A DNA stretch of 64,000 bases from Thioploca ingrica (GCA_000828835.1 AP014633.1:3286001-3350000); one strand, 5' to 3'. Counted from the stretch's first letter, positions 35,169 to 44,658 are shown. The notes: generated by a model not told the origin, from the sequence alone. Numbers and translations: made by a program.

Positions 35169-36386
35169 ATGACCTCACTATGGCGAATAGTTTCAGCGGC
35201 TCCCCATCGGCTCATGTTCTTTGGGGGAATATTACAACTCCTCTTAACTATCGGTTGGTGGTTAAACGAATTACTGGGACGTTCTGGGATTGGGATTACG
35301 ATACCCACTGCAATTGCGAGTACCTGGGGTCATGTGATTCTCATGGTATATGGATTTCCCACCTTTTTTATTTTCGGCTTCTTAATGACCACTTATCCAC
35401 GCTGGATGAATGGGCAACCTATCTCTTATCACCGCTATGTGCTTGCTTTTGGATTATTAATTACCGCTGTCCTGTTGATTTATATCGGGTTATTAACAAA
35501 TAAAGCGATTTTGATTACCGGGATCATTCTCTTGTTAATGGGTTGGGGAGTAGCGTTTTATGCGTTATTACAAGTCTATTGGCAGGCACCGGCGAGAGAC
35601 AAGCATTACGAAAGTGTTCTTAATTTCGCTTTATTAGCGGGTTGGTTAGGTGTATTAGCCTATTTTTGGTGGTTAGTAACGGAACAGCATTTTTTCTTAG
35701 ATCTCGCTCGCCATGCAGGGGTGTGGCTGTACTTACTGCCGATTTTAATAACGGTGTGCCATCGGATGATTCCCTACTTTAGTAGTTGTGTACTCCCGCA
35801 TTATCAAGTAGTACAACCATCTTGGAGTTTACCTCTCATGGGAATCAGTGTGATTGGACATCTAATTTTAGAAATGCAAGGACTATTCGCTTGGCGACTT
35901 ATCTTTGATATTCCTTTGATGTTATTAGCTTTCCATCATAGTTTCTTTTGGGATTTAAAGCGCAGTTTAACGATACGATTGTTAGCGATGCTACATATTG
36001 CTTTTTTATGGCTCGGTATTGCCCTATTACTTTACAATATTCAGAGCCTAGTTCTATTATGGTCTGGTCAATTTTTGCTGGGCAGAGCGCCTCTACATGC
36101 GTTAACCATTGGATTTATTACTTCTCTTATTATCGGTATGTCCTCGCGAGTCATTTTAGGACATTCGGGGCGTGTTTTAGTTGCTGATAACTTAACTTGG
36201 TTTTGCTTCTTAAGTGTTTCCGTAATCGCCTGGTTACGTATAGCGGCAGAACTACCTGGGCTAGATAAAATGAATTTAATGATTAATATAGTCACTGCTG
36301 GCAGTTGGTTAATTTGTTTATTACCCTGGTTTTTACGCTATATGCCAATGATTTTACGAGCAAGAGTAGATGGAAGAGCGGGTTAG
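35169..36386 (+). CDS. nnrS: NnrS family haem/copper membrane protein
   Basis: The 405-residue protein has about twelve membrane helices and matches NnrS. Typical pieces are APHRLMFFGGILQLLL, YGFPTFFIFGFLMTTYPRWMN, HRMIPYFSS and HALTIGFITSLIIGMSSRVILGHSG, all rich in His in or near membrane edges. NnrS proteins are linked to nitric-oxide stress and denitrification. No nor or nir gene is nearby. The ATG at 35169 has a weak ribosome site. It is transcribed divergently from ribBX. Confidence 0.9.
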   Translation: MTSLWRIVSAAPHRLMFFGGILQLLLTIGWWLNELLGRSGIGITIPTAIASTWGHVILMVYGFPTFFIFGFLMTTYPRWMNGQPISYHRYVLAFGLLITAVLLIYIGLLTNKAILITGIILLLMGWGVAFYALLQVYWQAPARDKHYESVLNFALLAGWLGVLAYFWWLVTEQHFFLDLARHAGVWLYLLPILITVCHRMIPYFSSCVLPHYQVVQPSWSLPLMGISVIGHLILEMQGLFAWRLIFDIPLMLLAFHHSFFWDLKRSLTIRLLAMLHIAFLWLGIALLLYNIQSLVLLWSGQFLLGRAPLHALTIGFITSLIIGMSSRVILGHSGRVLVADNLTWFCFLSVSVIAWLRIAAELPGLDKMNLMINIVTAGSWLICLLPWFLRYMPMILRARVDGRAG

Positions 36387-36574
36387 AATTTTATGCTGGT
36401 TATTTTTTAGTTATTTAATTTACTTACATTACGCACCCAACGATTTTTCCCAGTTCTTTCTTTGAAAAAAGGGGAAATAAAGCAGCCGTACGTAACATCA
36501 GTTAACTAATAACGACTTCACTTTTAGTATTTCACTTAACGCTTAACTTTTAATCTAAAATTGAGGATGACATC

Positions 36575-36949
36575 ATGAATTGTCCCAAATGTAATGCTAT
36601 TATGGAAAAAGTGACTTATCAAGAAATTACTGTTGATCGCTGCACCGATTGTAAAGGTATTTGGTTTGATATGCTGGAGCGGGAAGCACTCGAAAAACTC
36701 AAAGGTTCCGAAATAATTGATAATGGCGATGCCAAGGTAGGTAAAAAATTCAATGAGATGGGCAAAATTGCTTGCCCAAAGTGCCATGTTGGAATGCTAC
36801 GAATGGTAGACAACCGCCAACCACATATTTGGTTTGAAGGCTGTCCCACTTGTTATGGTGTTTTCCTAGATGCCGGTGAATTTAGAGATTTGAAAAGTAA
36901 TAATTTATTGGATTTCTTTAAAGATTTATTCGCCCCAGAACGCCAATAA
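36575..36949 (+). CDS. TFIIB-type zinc-ribbon protein (double knuckle)
   Basis: The 124-residue protein has two copies of a zf-TFIIB-like ribbon. The first is MNCPKCNAIMEK then VDRCTDCKGIWFD; the second is IACPKCHVGMLR then EGCPTCYGVFLDAGEFRDL. All eight Cys ligands are present. Proteins of this family are small, soluble and of unknown role; some may assist metal handling or regulation. It follows the nnrS gene on the same strand, with a GAGGA ribosome site. No functional link with neighbours is evident. Confidence 0.85.
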   Translation: MNCPKCNAIMEKVTYQEITVDRCTDCKGIWFDMLEREALEKLKGSEIIDNGDAKVGKKFNEMGKIACPKCHVGMLRMVDNRQPHIWFEGCPTCYGVFLDAGEFRDLKSNNLLDFFKDLFAPERQ

Positions 36950-37317
36950 ATTTTTTTGAATGGTGCGTTACCGCTAACGCACCCGATGATAACTGCTGGC
37001 ACCCAATTCACAGCGGTGGTTGATTTCCATCGATAATTAGAAAATCAGCACAGCTAATGAGCATCTGCTGCAACGTTTTTCTTCCTGCTTCGGTTTGGAC
37101 TTCACTTCAATAAAAAACACTCCCGACATTTAAAAAACTCTGTAGCTACCGAACTATCATAGCGTAAAACGGTCCAAACGATTGATACCTAGAATCAGCT
37201 AAAATAGCTTACCCATTGCTGCTTTGCCAACACCATTATATGATGAACAACTTCACTGTGTTAAAGTAAAGAATCTTTAATTTTGGTTGAAACCTCATTT
37301 TGAAAAGGAATAGCAGC
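36950..37317. other. Non-coding gap between the zinc-ribbon gene and pntA
   Basis: No supportable gene is seen in these 368 bases. A perfect hairpin lies at 36962-36983: GGTGCGTTA, loop CCGC, TAACGCACC. It belongs to the same dispersed family as 6687-6726. The remainder is A/T-rich, and a loose TTGCTG...TATATG pair near 37216-37242 could be the pnt promoter, but its 15-base spacing is poor. Confidence 0.6.
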
Positions 37318-38451
37318 ATGCCAATATGTGTGGCGGTACCCAAAGAACAGACGCCAGCAGAGCGGCGAGTCGCTTTAGTACCCGAAATTGCGACTCGTTT
37401 AGTTAAACTTGGCGTCAAGGTTGTTATAGAAAAAGATATGGGTAAAAGCGCGTATTTTATGGATACGGCGTATCAAAATGCCCAATTGGTTGACACTGCC
37501 GAGCAGGTCTATCAGCAGGCGGAGGTGATCTTGAAAGTACAGCCGCCGACGCTAGCCGAAATCGAGCAGATGAAAGCCGGAACGGTATTAATCGGATTTA
37601 TGGCACCGCACCATTATCCCGAACGAGTCGCTAAACTGCGCGATAAAAAAATTACCAGTCTAGCTATGGAACTCGTACCTCGTATTTCTCGTGCCCAATC
37701 CATGGACGCCTTATCTTCTCAAGCTTCGGTAGCCGGTTATAAAGCGGTTATCATGGCGGCTGATTTAGCGAGTGTTTTTTTTCCCATGTTAACCACCGCC
37801 GCTGGTACCATTCGCCCAGCGAAGGTATTGATCATTGGCGTTGGTGTAGCAGGGTTACAAGCCATTGCGACAGCCCGACGCTTAGGTGCAATGGTAGAAG
37901 CTTATGATGTCAGGGCGGCTACTAAAGAACAAGTGCAGTCTTTGGGCGCGAAGTTTATTGATATGCCCATTAAAGCGGAAGGGCAAGGCGGCTATGCCCG
38001 TGAGTTGACTGAGGAAGAAAAGCAACAGCAACAAGCCATTTTAGCAAAACATGTGGCTGCAGCCCAAGTGGTGATTACCACGGCGGCTATACCAGGACGT
38101 CCGTCACCTAAAATTATTACTCAAGCAATGGTGGCGGGCATGACTCCGGGTGCCGTGATTATTGATATTGCTTCCGAGGGCGGAGGCAACTGTGAATTAA
38201 CGCAACCGGGTAAAACGGTAGAATATCAGGGCGTGATCATTCATGGTCCGTTAAATGTACCGAGTCAAACTCCCCTTCATGCCAGTGAAATGTATTCCAA
38301 AAATTTATTTAATTTACTGTCACTTATGATTAAGAACGGTGAATTACAAATTGATTGGGAAGACGAAGTGATTGTGGGTAGCACTTTAACCCATGCTGGA
38401 GAAATTAAACACGTACCAACCCGTCAGTTAGTAGAAGGAGCTAAGCTATGA
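37318..38451 (+). CDS. pntAA: NAD(P) transhydrogenase alpha subunit, part 1 (domain I)
   Basis: The 377-residue protein is the NAD(H)-binding domain I of proton-translocating transhydrogenase, which links the proton gradient to NADPH formation. The family start CVAVPKEQTPAERRVALVPE, the RISRAQSMDALSSQASVAGY segment and the Rossmann motif IIGVGVAGLQAIATARRLGA are clear. ATG 37318 is preferred over the upstream TTG at 37300. The alpha chain is split, with the membrane part encoded separately just downstream, as in many alphaproteobacteria and some gammaproteobacteria. It overlaps that gene by four bases. Confidence 0.95.
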   Translation: MPICVAVPKEQTPAERRVALVPEIATRLVKLGVKVVIEKDMGKSAYFMDTAYQNAQLVDTAEQVYQQAEVILKVQPPTLAEIEQMKAGTVLIGFMAPHHYPERVAKLRDKKITSLAMELVPRISRAQSMDALSSQASVAGYKAVIMAADLASVFFPMLTTAAGTIRPAKVLIIGVGVAGLQAIATARRLGAMVEAYDVRAATKEQVQSLGAKFIDMPIKAEGQGGYARELTEEEKQQQQAILAKHVAAAQVVITTAAIPGRPSPKIITQAMVAGMTPGAVIIDIASEGGGNCELTQPGKTVEYQGVIIHGPLNVPSQTPLHASEMYSKNLFNLLSLMIKNGELQIDWEDEVIVGSTLTHAGEIKHVPTRQLVEGAKL

Positions 38452-38741
38452 TCGAAGGATTTACTGCACTTTATATTTTCATGCTCGCCGCTTTTACCGG
38501 TTATGAGGTCATTTCTCGCGTTCCGGTTATTTTGCATACGCCGCTAATGTCAGGTTCTAATTTTGTGCATGGTATTGTGTTAGTCGGTGCTATGGTTGCT
38601 TTAGGACATGCTGATACGACTTTGGAACAGACGATTGGTTTTATTGGTGTTATTTTAGCAACGGGTAATGCCGTAGGCGGTTATGTGGTCACTGAACGGA
38701 TGTTAGAAATGTTTAAAAGCAGTAAAGGAGGGGCGAAGTGA
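38448..38741 (+). CDS. pntAB: NAD(P) transhydrogenase alpha subunit, part 2 (membrane)
   Basis: The 97-residue protein has three membrane helices and matches the C-terminal membrane piece of PntA: FMLAAFTGYEVISRVPVILHTPLMSG, shown here in part, followed by the GFIGVILATGNAVGGYVVTERML helix pair. The ATG overlaps the preceding stop (ATGA) and the GTG of the next gene overlaps its own stop, so all three genes are translationally coupled. Confidence 0.95.
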   Translation: MIEGFTALYIFMLAAFTGYEVISRVPVILHTPLMSGSNFVHGIVLVGAMVALGHADTTLEQTIGFIGVILATGNAVGGYVVTERMLEMFKSSKGGAK

Positions 38742-40255
38742 ATCATCCTAATGACGTGTCGTTATACCTGGCTGAAACCACAACAACAGCGGGGTTAGCA
38801 GTTCCTCCCGTACCCACCCCGGTCACGGTTTCTGAATCTCCACCCTTCGCAGTTCAAGAACCCTCAGCAACTCATTGGCAAAATGTTTTGATTGAAGGCT
38901 TTTATTTTTTAGCAGCGGTCTTATTCATTTTAGGCTTAAAACGGATGAGTTCGCCAGTCACGGCGCGAGGCGGTATCATTTGGGCAGGTATGGGCATGGT
39001 ACTCGCCACCTTAGTTACTTTCTTATATCCCAATTTGGGTAACCTCGGCTTAATTGTCATGGCGATTATGGTCGGTGCCTTGCCGGCGTGGTGGTTGGCT
39101 AAACATGTCGCGATGACCGATATGCCGCAAATGATCGCGCTTTATAATGGTATGGGTGGTGGTGCTGCGGCGACAATTGCTGCGGTCGAATTAATTAAAG
39201 GAACTCAACATAGTTTAATTGCGCAAACTTTAGCGGTATTAGGTGCTATCATCGGTAGCATTTCTTTTTCCGGTTCTATTATCGCTTTTGCCAAATTGCA
39301 AAGCATAATGAAAAAATCTTTGCTTTTTGCAAATCAGCAACTGATCAATTTAGTTTTATTTATTATTACCTTAGCGTTAGGGGTATTTATCATTATTCAA
39401 GGTCCAGCTACCGCTACGGTTATCATCATTTTGTTTTTTAGTTTCGCTTTATTATTTGGTATTCTGATGACCTTACCTATTGGCGGAGCCGATATGCCGG
39501 TCGTGATTTCACTGTACAATGCTTTAACTGGACTGGCGGTGGGTTTTGAAGGCTTTGTGCTGGGTAATGCAGCGATGATTATCGCCGGTACAGTCGTAGG
39601 TGCGGCGGGTACCCTGCTAACCCAATTGATGGCTAGGGCGATGAATCGTTCTTTAGGCAATGTGTTGTTTAGTGGTTTTGGTGCCACCGGCGGTCAGGAA
39701 ATGACTGAAGCCGATGTGCAGGGTAGCCTCAAGCCCATTGATGCTAATGATGCCGCTATTATGATGGCTTATGCGCAACAAATTCTTATCATCCCCGGTT
39801 ATGGAATGGCGGTAGCACAAGCGCAACATAAAATTTGGGAATTGACTAAAGCCCTAGTAGAACGTGAAGTACGAGTAAAATTTGCGATTCATCCGGTCGC
39901 GGGACGAATGCCTGGTCATATGAATGTTTTACTGGCAGAAGCCGGTGTTCCTTATGATATGATTTATGATCTGGATGAGATCAACGCCGAATTTGAACAA
40001 ACCGATGTGGCTTTAGTCATCGGCGCCAATGACGTGGTCAATCCCATCGCACGCACTGATCCTAGCAGTCCCATTTATGGGATGCCCATTCTGAATGCCG
40101 ATAAAGCCAAAAATGTTATTGTGATTAAACGCGGGCGGGGCACGGGCTTTTCGGGAATTGAAAACTTATTGTTTTATGCCGATAATACCCGTATGTTATA
40201 TGGTGATGGGCAAAAGATGGCCGCCGAATTGTTGCAAAGTATAAAAGCACTTTAA
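38738..40255 (+). CDS. pntB: NAD(P) transhydrogenase beta subunit
   Basis: The 505-residue subunit holds the remaining membrane helices and the NADP-binding domain III. Domain III motifs are visible: IIPGYGMAVAQAQ, AGRMPGHMNVLLAEAGVPYD, ALVIGANDVVNP and KRGRGTGFSGIENLLF. The start is GTG at 38738 within the previous gene's end. An N-terminal extension of about 45 residues rich in Pro, Thr and Val precedes the first helix and is longer than in E. coli PntB (462 residues). It completes the three-gene operon. Confidence 0.95.
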   Translation: MNHPNDVSLYLAETTTTAGLAVPPVPTPVTVSESPPFAVQEPSATHWQNVLIEGFYFLAAVLFILGLKRMSSPVTARGGIIWAGMGMVLATLVTFLYPNLGNLGLIVMAIMVGALPAWWLAKHVAMTDMPQMIALYNGMGGGAAATIAAVELIKGTQHSLIAQTLAVLGAIIGSISFSGSIIAFAKLQSIMKKSLLFANQQLINLVLFIITLALGVFIIIQGPATATVIIILFFSFALLFGILMTLPIGGADMPVVISLYNALTGLAVGFEGFVLGNAAMIIAGTVVGAAGTLLTQLMARAMNRSLGNVLFSGFGATGGQEMTEADVQGSLKPIDANDAAIMMAYAQQILIIPGYGMAVAQAQHKIWELTKALVEREVRVKFAIHPVAGRMPGHMNVLLAEAGVPYDMIYDLDEINAEFEQTDVALVIGANDVVNPIARTDPSSPIYGMPILNADKAKNVIVIKRGRGTGFSGIENLLFYADNTRMLYGDGQKMAAELLQSIKAL

Positions 40256-40685
40256 CCGCAATTATTTTATAAATCCCCCTTTTTTTATTGCTAAAGGGGG
40301 AAAGTAACCCATGAAAAAATTGGGATTAAGAAGAATATCCGCTTGGTATTCTATTAGGAATGAATTTTTTATCTTACGACAACGTCGCTGAACTTTTGAT
40401 TCTGGGTTAAAAGAGAAAAATTTCTATTGAAAAATAAATCGAATAGCAATTTAATTAGAATAAAAATGTTTAAATGCTTGTAGGGAATTAAAAAATATAC
40501 TACACTTGCCTGTGTAGTGTTTAGTCGTCCGAATGAGATGCTTTCTCGAATTAACGCCACACTGCATTCGTTGAAATAAAGGCCTTATAGAAACATCTGG
40601 TTTTATTAAAGTCTTATTTCAGCATTTTTTGAAGTATCCTACCCAGCCGGGTAGATTTTAAGTTGTAAAAATGAGGTTAATAGGT
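40256..40685. other. Non-coding gap between pntB and the cold-shock gene
   Basis: No gene is supportable here. Arms CCCCCTTT (40275-40282) and AAAGGGGG (40293-40300) form a hairpin 20 bases after pntB; it lacks a trailing T-run. Another small inverted repeat, CTACAC...GTGTAG, lies near 40500-40520. The cold-shock promoter is at the right edge. Confidence 0.6.
40629..40657 (+). promoter_or_regulatory. Putative sigma-70 promoter with palindrome upstream of the cold-shock gene
   Basis: TTGAAG (40629-40634) and TAGATT (40652-40657) are separated by exactly 17 bases. The palindrome CTACCC-AGCC-GGGTAG (40639-40654) fills the spacer and runs into the -10 box, as an operator or a structure-forming element might. 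The inferred leader before the ATG is only about 20 bases. Confidence 0.5.
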
Positions 40686-40889
40686 ATGATGCAAGGTACC
40701 GTAAAGTGGTTTAATGAAACCAGAGGTTTTGGTTTTATTTCGCCGGCAGATGGCAGCAAAGATGTGTTTGTTCATTTTTCCAGTATTCAAAAAGAAGGTT
40801 TTAAGACCTTAACTGAAGGACAATCGGTAGTATTTGAATCAACAGAAGGACCTAAAGGTCCGCAAGCGACTAAATGCTTTCCGATATAA
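40686..40889 (+). CDS. Cold-shock domain protein (CspA family)
   Basis: The 67-residue protein is a single OB-fold nucleic-acid chaperone. [19 protein letters not shown] holds RNP1 (GFGFIS), and [16 protein letters not shown] holds RNP2 (VFVHF). I take ATG 40686, eight bases after GAGGT; the ATG at 40671 would put that ribosome site inside the gene, and 40689 is also possible. It is followed by a hairpin-forming stretch (ACCCGTA...TACGGGT, near 40934-40965) in the space before convergent glcD. It is close to standard length, ending FPI instead of the usual V+P-type tail. Confidence 0.93.
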   Translation: MMQGTVKWFNETRGFGFISPADGSKDVFVHFSSIQKEGFKTLTEGQSVVFESTEGPKGPQATKCFPI

Positions 40890-40973
40890 ACGAATAGACA
40901 GATCTCATTTGGTAAATTTTTAGAAATTAACGACCCGTAGCTCCTAACCACAAGGGGTTACGGGTAACGCAGT

Positions 40974-42413
40974 TTAGAAACGTTCTAATTGTGGCAAACG
41001 TAATTGCCCATGATGTACATGCATAGCACCGAATTCAGCGCAATGATGTAAAGTTGGAATGGCTTTACTGGGATTAAGTAAACCCCTGGGATCAAAAGCC
41101 GATTTAATCCCATGAAATTGATTGAGTTCTGCTGTATTAAATTGGATACACATCTGATTCAGCTTTTCGATACCTACCCCATGCTCACCCGTGATAGTGC
41201 CTCCCACTTCAACACAAAGTTCTAAAATTTTTCCGCCAAATTCCTCAGCACGTTGTAATTCACCGGCTCGATTAGCATCAAATAAGATAAGTGGATGAAG
41301 GTTACCGTCACCCGCATGAAAGACATTCGCAACCGCTAACTGATATTGTTGGCTTAACTCGCTAATACGTTGTAATACTTTAGATAGATGTTTACGTGGA
41401 ATAGTCCCATCCATGCAATAATAATCCGGAGAAATTCGCCCTACCGCTGGAAATGCTGATTTACGTCCGGCCCAGAATTGGAGACGTTGCTGCTCGTTTT
41501 GGGCTAAACGAATTTCATCCGCACCAGCACGTTCTAACAAAGAAGATACTTGCTTAAGTTGTTGGTCAACCTCGTCATTATTGCCATCTAGTTCGCATAA
41601 TAAAATAGCCGCTGCTTTTACTGGATAGCCTACTTTAACAAAATCTTCTGCTGCTTGGATAGCGGCATTATCCATCATTTCTAGTCCGGCGGGAATGATA
41701 CCGGCTGCAATGATATCGGCTACCGCTACACTGGCATGAGTGACTTCATGGAAAGCGGCTAAGAGTACACCCGTTTGTTTGGGTTTAGACCTTAACCGAA
41801 CGGTAACTTCCATAATAACGCCTAATAAACCTTCTGAGCCAGTCATTAAAGCTAATAAATCATAACCCGGTGTATCCCATGCTTGACTACCTATCGTGAG
41901 CCAATCACCTTCAATCGTCAGCACTTTAAGTTCTAAAATGTTATGAACAGTCAAACCATATTTAAGGCAATGAACACCACCGGCATTTTCGGCAACATTA
42001 CCTCCAATGGTACAGGCGATTTGAGAAGAGGGATCCGGAGCGTAATATAAGCCATATTGAGCAACTGCTTGTGAAATCGCTAAATTACGTACGCCTGGCT
42101 CCAGCTTTGCCATTCGGCTAACCGGATCAATTTTGAGAATACGGTTAAATTTAGCTAGACTGAGTAATACGCCATTTTTACGTGGTAAGGCACCACCCGA
42201 CAAACTGGTTCCCGCACCTCTAGTAACCAGGGGAATTTGATGAGTATGGCAAAATTGGAGAACGGCTTTAACTTCTTCAAGAGTATTGGGGATAACAACT
42301 ACCCCAGGACGCTCGGTATAGACAGATAAACCATCACATTCATAGGGACGAACTTCTTCATCTGAAAGGAGGATAACCGCTTGGGGAATAAGCTGATAAA
42401 GTTGTTGGAACAC
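40974..42413 (-). CDS. glcD: FAD-linked oxidase, glycolate oxidase subunit GlcD type
   Basis: The 479-residue flavoprotein oxidises a 2-hydroxy acid such as glycolate or D-lactate. The FAD-binding PCMH segment VIPNTLEEVKAVLQFCHTH then PLVTRGAGTSLSGGALP is followed by PSSQIACTIGGNVAENAGG. The C-terminal cap ends in NVFHAGDGNLHPLILFD and TGEHGVGIEKL, with His residues used for substrate and metal binding. The usual partners glcE and glcF are not adjacent, so D-lactate dehydrogenase activity is also possible. It follows the pilin-like genes by 8 bases and could be read from their transcript. Confidence 0.9.
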   Translation of the reverse strand: MFQQLYQLIPQAVILLSDEEVRPYECDGLSVYTERPGVVVIPNTLEEVKAVLQFCHTHQIPLVTRGAGTSLSGGALPRKNGVLLSLAKFNRILKIDPVSRMAKLEPGVRNLAISQAVAQYGLYYAPDPSSQIACTIGGNVAENAGGVHCLKYGLTVHNILELKVLTIEGDWLTIGSQAWDTPGYDLLALMTGSEGLLGVIMEVTVRLRSKPKQTGVLLAAFHEVTHASVAVADIIAAGIIPAGLEMMDNAAIQAAEDFVKVGYPVKAAAILLCELDGNNDEVDQQLKQVSSLLERAGADEIRLAQNEQQRLQFWAGRKSAFPAVGRISPDYYCMDGTIPRKHLSKVLQRISELSQQYQLAVANVFHAGDGNLHPLILFDANRAGELQRAEEFGGKILELCVEVGGTITGEHGVGIEKLNQMCIQFNTAELNQFHGIKSAFDPRGLLNPSKAIPTLHHCAEFGAMHVHHGQLRLPQLERF

Positions 42414-42421
42414 GTTGGTTA

Positions 42422-43051
42422 TTATAAATAAAAATAGACTTTATAGACTAAAGTTTTATCTTGATAATTAGCCTCATTACTACGAACACGACCACTATCT
42501 GCTAAACCATCATCTTGTGTTAAATCTAAAATCTCCGCAATATCACCTGGAATATTGGTAAATCCAACGAATATTCCGGGCATCCTTTCACCAATTTTAA
42601 GTCGAGCGCCATTGATATTTAAATCGTTTGAGACACCAATTATCCCATTAAATATATTCCGAGGTTGTTCTTGTAATTGAGAATTGCTTTGTTGTGGATT
42701 ATCAATAAAAGTTTTGGGAATCAAGCCGGCATAGCGTAAATGTAACCATGCTAAACGAGATTCTTCATTTTCTATAGTTGAATCAAATAAACCATCAATT
42801 TTACCGTTTTGAGTGCTAGGAATGATAATGTTGGGGTCAAACCGAGTGGCTTCTTTATCATCCCCAGGTAAAGCATGATAACGTTCCTGATAGGTATAAA
42901 GTGCTTTGGCTACGCTTTCAAAAGTACTTTCAATATTTTTTATTTTGGCTTGCGTAATCAACTCTTTGCCTTTAAAAAAGCCACCGACTAGCAAACCAAT
43001 AATGACTATCACTAGGGCTACTTCTACTAATGTAAATCCAGGTTGCTTCAT
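42422..43051 (-). CDS. Prepilin-like protein 3 of a tandem set
   Basis: The 209-residue protein starts with a class III prepilin signal: MKQPG then FTLVEVALVIVIIGLLVGG, with Glu at position 5 of the mature chain. The next block (GKELITQAKIKNIESTF) and a shared middle (YHALPGDDKEATRFD, then SRLAWLHLRYAGLI) align with the two genes upstream. The C-terminal parts also share GIFVGFTNIPGDIAEILD. These are pseudopilin/minor-pilin-like proteins exported through a type IV pilus or type II secretion machine, after cleavage by PilD. None has the conserved Cys pair of major pilins. Confidence 0.88.
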   Translation of the reverse strand: MKQPGFTLVEVALVIVIIGLLVGGFFKGKELITQAKIKNIESTFESVAKALYTYQERYHALPGDDKEATRFDPNIIIPSTQNGKIDGLFDSTIENEESRLAWLHLRYAGLIPKTFIDNPQQSNSQLQEQPRNIFNGIIGVSNDLNINGARLKIGERMPGIFVGFTNIPGDIAEILDLTQDDGLADSGRVRSNEANYQDKTLVYKVYFYL

Positions 43052-43093
43052 AATTCATTTTACACTAAATTTATTTCACACTAATTTCGATAT

Positions 43094-43735
43094 TTAAAAC
43101 GCAAAATAGATTTTATGTTCTATGGTATTATCAGTATAATCAAATTCTTCCGTTTGAATATCACCGCTATGAGGCTCATTATCGTCACTTCGAGATTCTA
43201 AGATGATAGCAATAGGATTAGGTATATTGGTAAATCCAACAAACAAACCGGGAATCGTGATAGGAATTCTGTCATCATATGAAATAGTATTATAAGAAAC
43301 ACCGGCTACGCCATCAAAGGGATTGGAAGGAAGTATTGTTGAGCCTGGTTCACCTTGTACTAACTCAGCTAAGCGTAAGTGTGCCCATAAATGACGACTT
43401 TCTTTAGTTTTATCAGGTTGTTCAGAAGCATCATCAAAATCGCCACTGATTTTCCCATTGCCATTTCCATTCGTAATGGTCGTTATTTCTGGAGTGATAC
43501 TGGACAATTTAAACCTTTTAGTCGCGGATTTATCATCTCCTGGTAAGGCATGATAACGATATTGATAACTGTAAATTGCGGCGGTAATTTCTTTATACTC
43601 ACTCTCAAGTTTTTTAACTTTAGCATTAATAATAATTTCTCGTCCTTTAAGAATGCCACCTAAGAGTAAGCCAATAATAACCATTATGAGGGCAATTTCT
43701 ACTAACGTAAACCCCACCTGCCTTTTCATGGTCAT
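43094..43735 (-). CDS. Prepilin-like protein 2 of a tandem set
   Basis: The 213-residue protein has the leader MKRQVG and helix FTLVEIALIMVIIGLLLGG, then GREIIINAKVKKLESEY, YRYHALPGDDKSATKRF, SRHLWAHLRLAELV and GLFVGFTNIPNPIAIILESR. It is clearly a paralogue of its neighbours. The Met at 43729 has a slightly better-placed GGA ribosome site than 43735. Gaps of 42 and 106 bases to its neighbours suggest co-transcription. By sequence it is exported and assembled as a pseudopilin; the filament is not identified. Confidence 0.88.
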   Translation of the reverse strand: MTMKRQVGFTLVEIALIMVIIGLLLGGILKGREIIINAKVKKLESEYKEITAAIYSYQYRYHALPGDDKSATKRFKLSSITPEITTITNGNGNGKISGDFDDASEQPDKTKESRHLWAHLRLAELVQGEPGSTILPSNPFDGVAGVSYNTISYDDRIPITIPGLFVGFTNIPNPIAIILESRSDDNEPHSGDIQTEEFDYTDNTIEHKIYFAF

Positions 43736-43841
43736 GTTTTCCTATTGGTGTATGTGAACTAGGGTCTGTCACTCACTCATTCGTCATTATTATTACACCA
43801 TGAAAACAATTTCACCATGTATTTATTTAGCTATCTATAGA

Positions 43842-44480
43842 TTATAAAGTGAAATACATATTAATTTCAGGTTTTGTTATACTCGTATAGTCAGTAGCGG
43901 TATCATCTGTTTGAATACTTCCTCTACCAGGAATATTATCATCTGAACGGGATTCAATAATTATAGCAACATTCAAGGGAATTTGGGAAAATCCCACATA
44001 GATTCCTGACATATTAACTGGTTTAGTAGCAGCATTGGGATCAGATGACACCCCAATTACTCCATTAAAAGCATTAGTAGGTAATAAAATTTCACTTGTA
44101 CTACTTTCGCCTTTGATAAGTGAAGCACTACGTAAATGTAGCCAAAATAGGCGACTTTCCCCTGTAGGTTGGCCATTATCGATTCCATCAGTCACACCGG
44201 CATTAAAGGCACCTTCTATTTTACCATTACCATTTCCTATTTGGGTGGTGGTTAATCCGACAAAACGTTTATTGGCGCGTTTATCATCACCTGGTAAAGC
44301 GCGATATCGATCTTGATAGCTGTAGATGGCAGCGGTGATGCCATTAAAATCATTTTCTAAATTCTTAATTTTAGCATTAGTGATAATTTCTTGTCCTTTC
44401 AGAACACCGCCGAGAAGTAATCCAATAATAACTAACACAATAGCAATTTCTACTAGCGTAATTCCCGCTTGCTTTTTCAT
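43842..44480 (-). CDS. Prepilin-like protein 1 of a tandem set
   Basis: The 212-residue protein begins MKKQAG and ITLVEIAIVLVIIGLLLGG; Ile replaces the usual Phe after the cleavage site, which is unusual. ATG 44480 lies eight bases after GGAGG and is preferred to the ATG at 44495 that overlaps this ribosome site. The body shares YRALPGDDKRANKRF, SRLFWLHLRSASLI and YVGFSQIPLNVAIIIESRSDD with its two downstream paralogues. It heads the three-gene run, with a candidate promoter about 180 bases upstream. Confidence 0.88.
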   Translation of the reverse strand: MKKQAGITLVEIAIVLVIIGLLLGGVLKGQEIITNAKIKNLENDFNGITAAIYSYQDRYRALPGDDKRANKRFVGLTTTQIGNGNGKIEGAFNAGVTDGIDNGQPTGESRLFWLHLRSASLIKGESSTSEILLPTNAFNGVIGVSSDPNAATKPVNMSGIYVGFSQIPLNVAIIIESRSDDNIPGRGSIQTDDTATDYTSITKPEINMYFTL

Positions 44481-44658
44481 GTTGTTGACCTCCATAAATG
44501 AGTGAGCACGGTTATTTAAGTCGGTATTTTTAACTTGATTAACATCATTATAACAATCTTCTCTCTCTCAATACTTATCTCTACTTAACTTCTGTATTTT
44601 TAATTTTATAAACTTACTATACTATAGTATCATTTTCTTTTTTTACTGCCTATATACA

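Noticed and set aside
40275-40300. Hairpin after pntB as a rho-independent terminator
   Set aside because: The stem is followed by AAAGTAACC rather than a T-run, so it is listed only as part of the gap.
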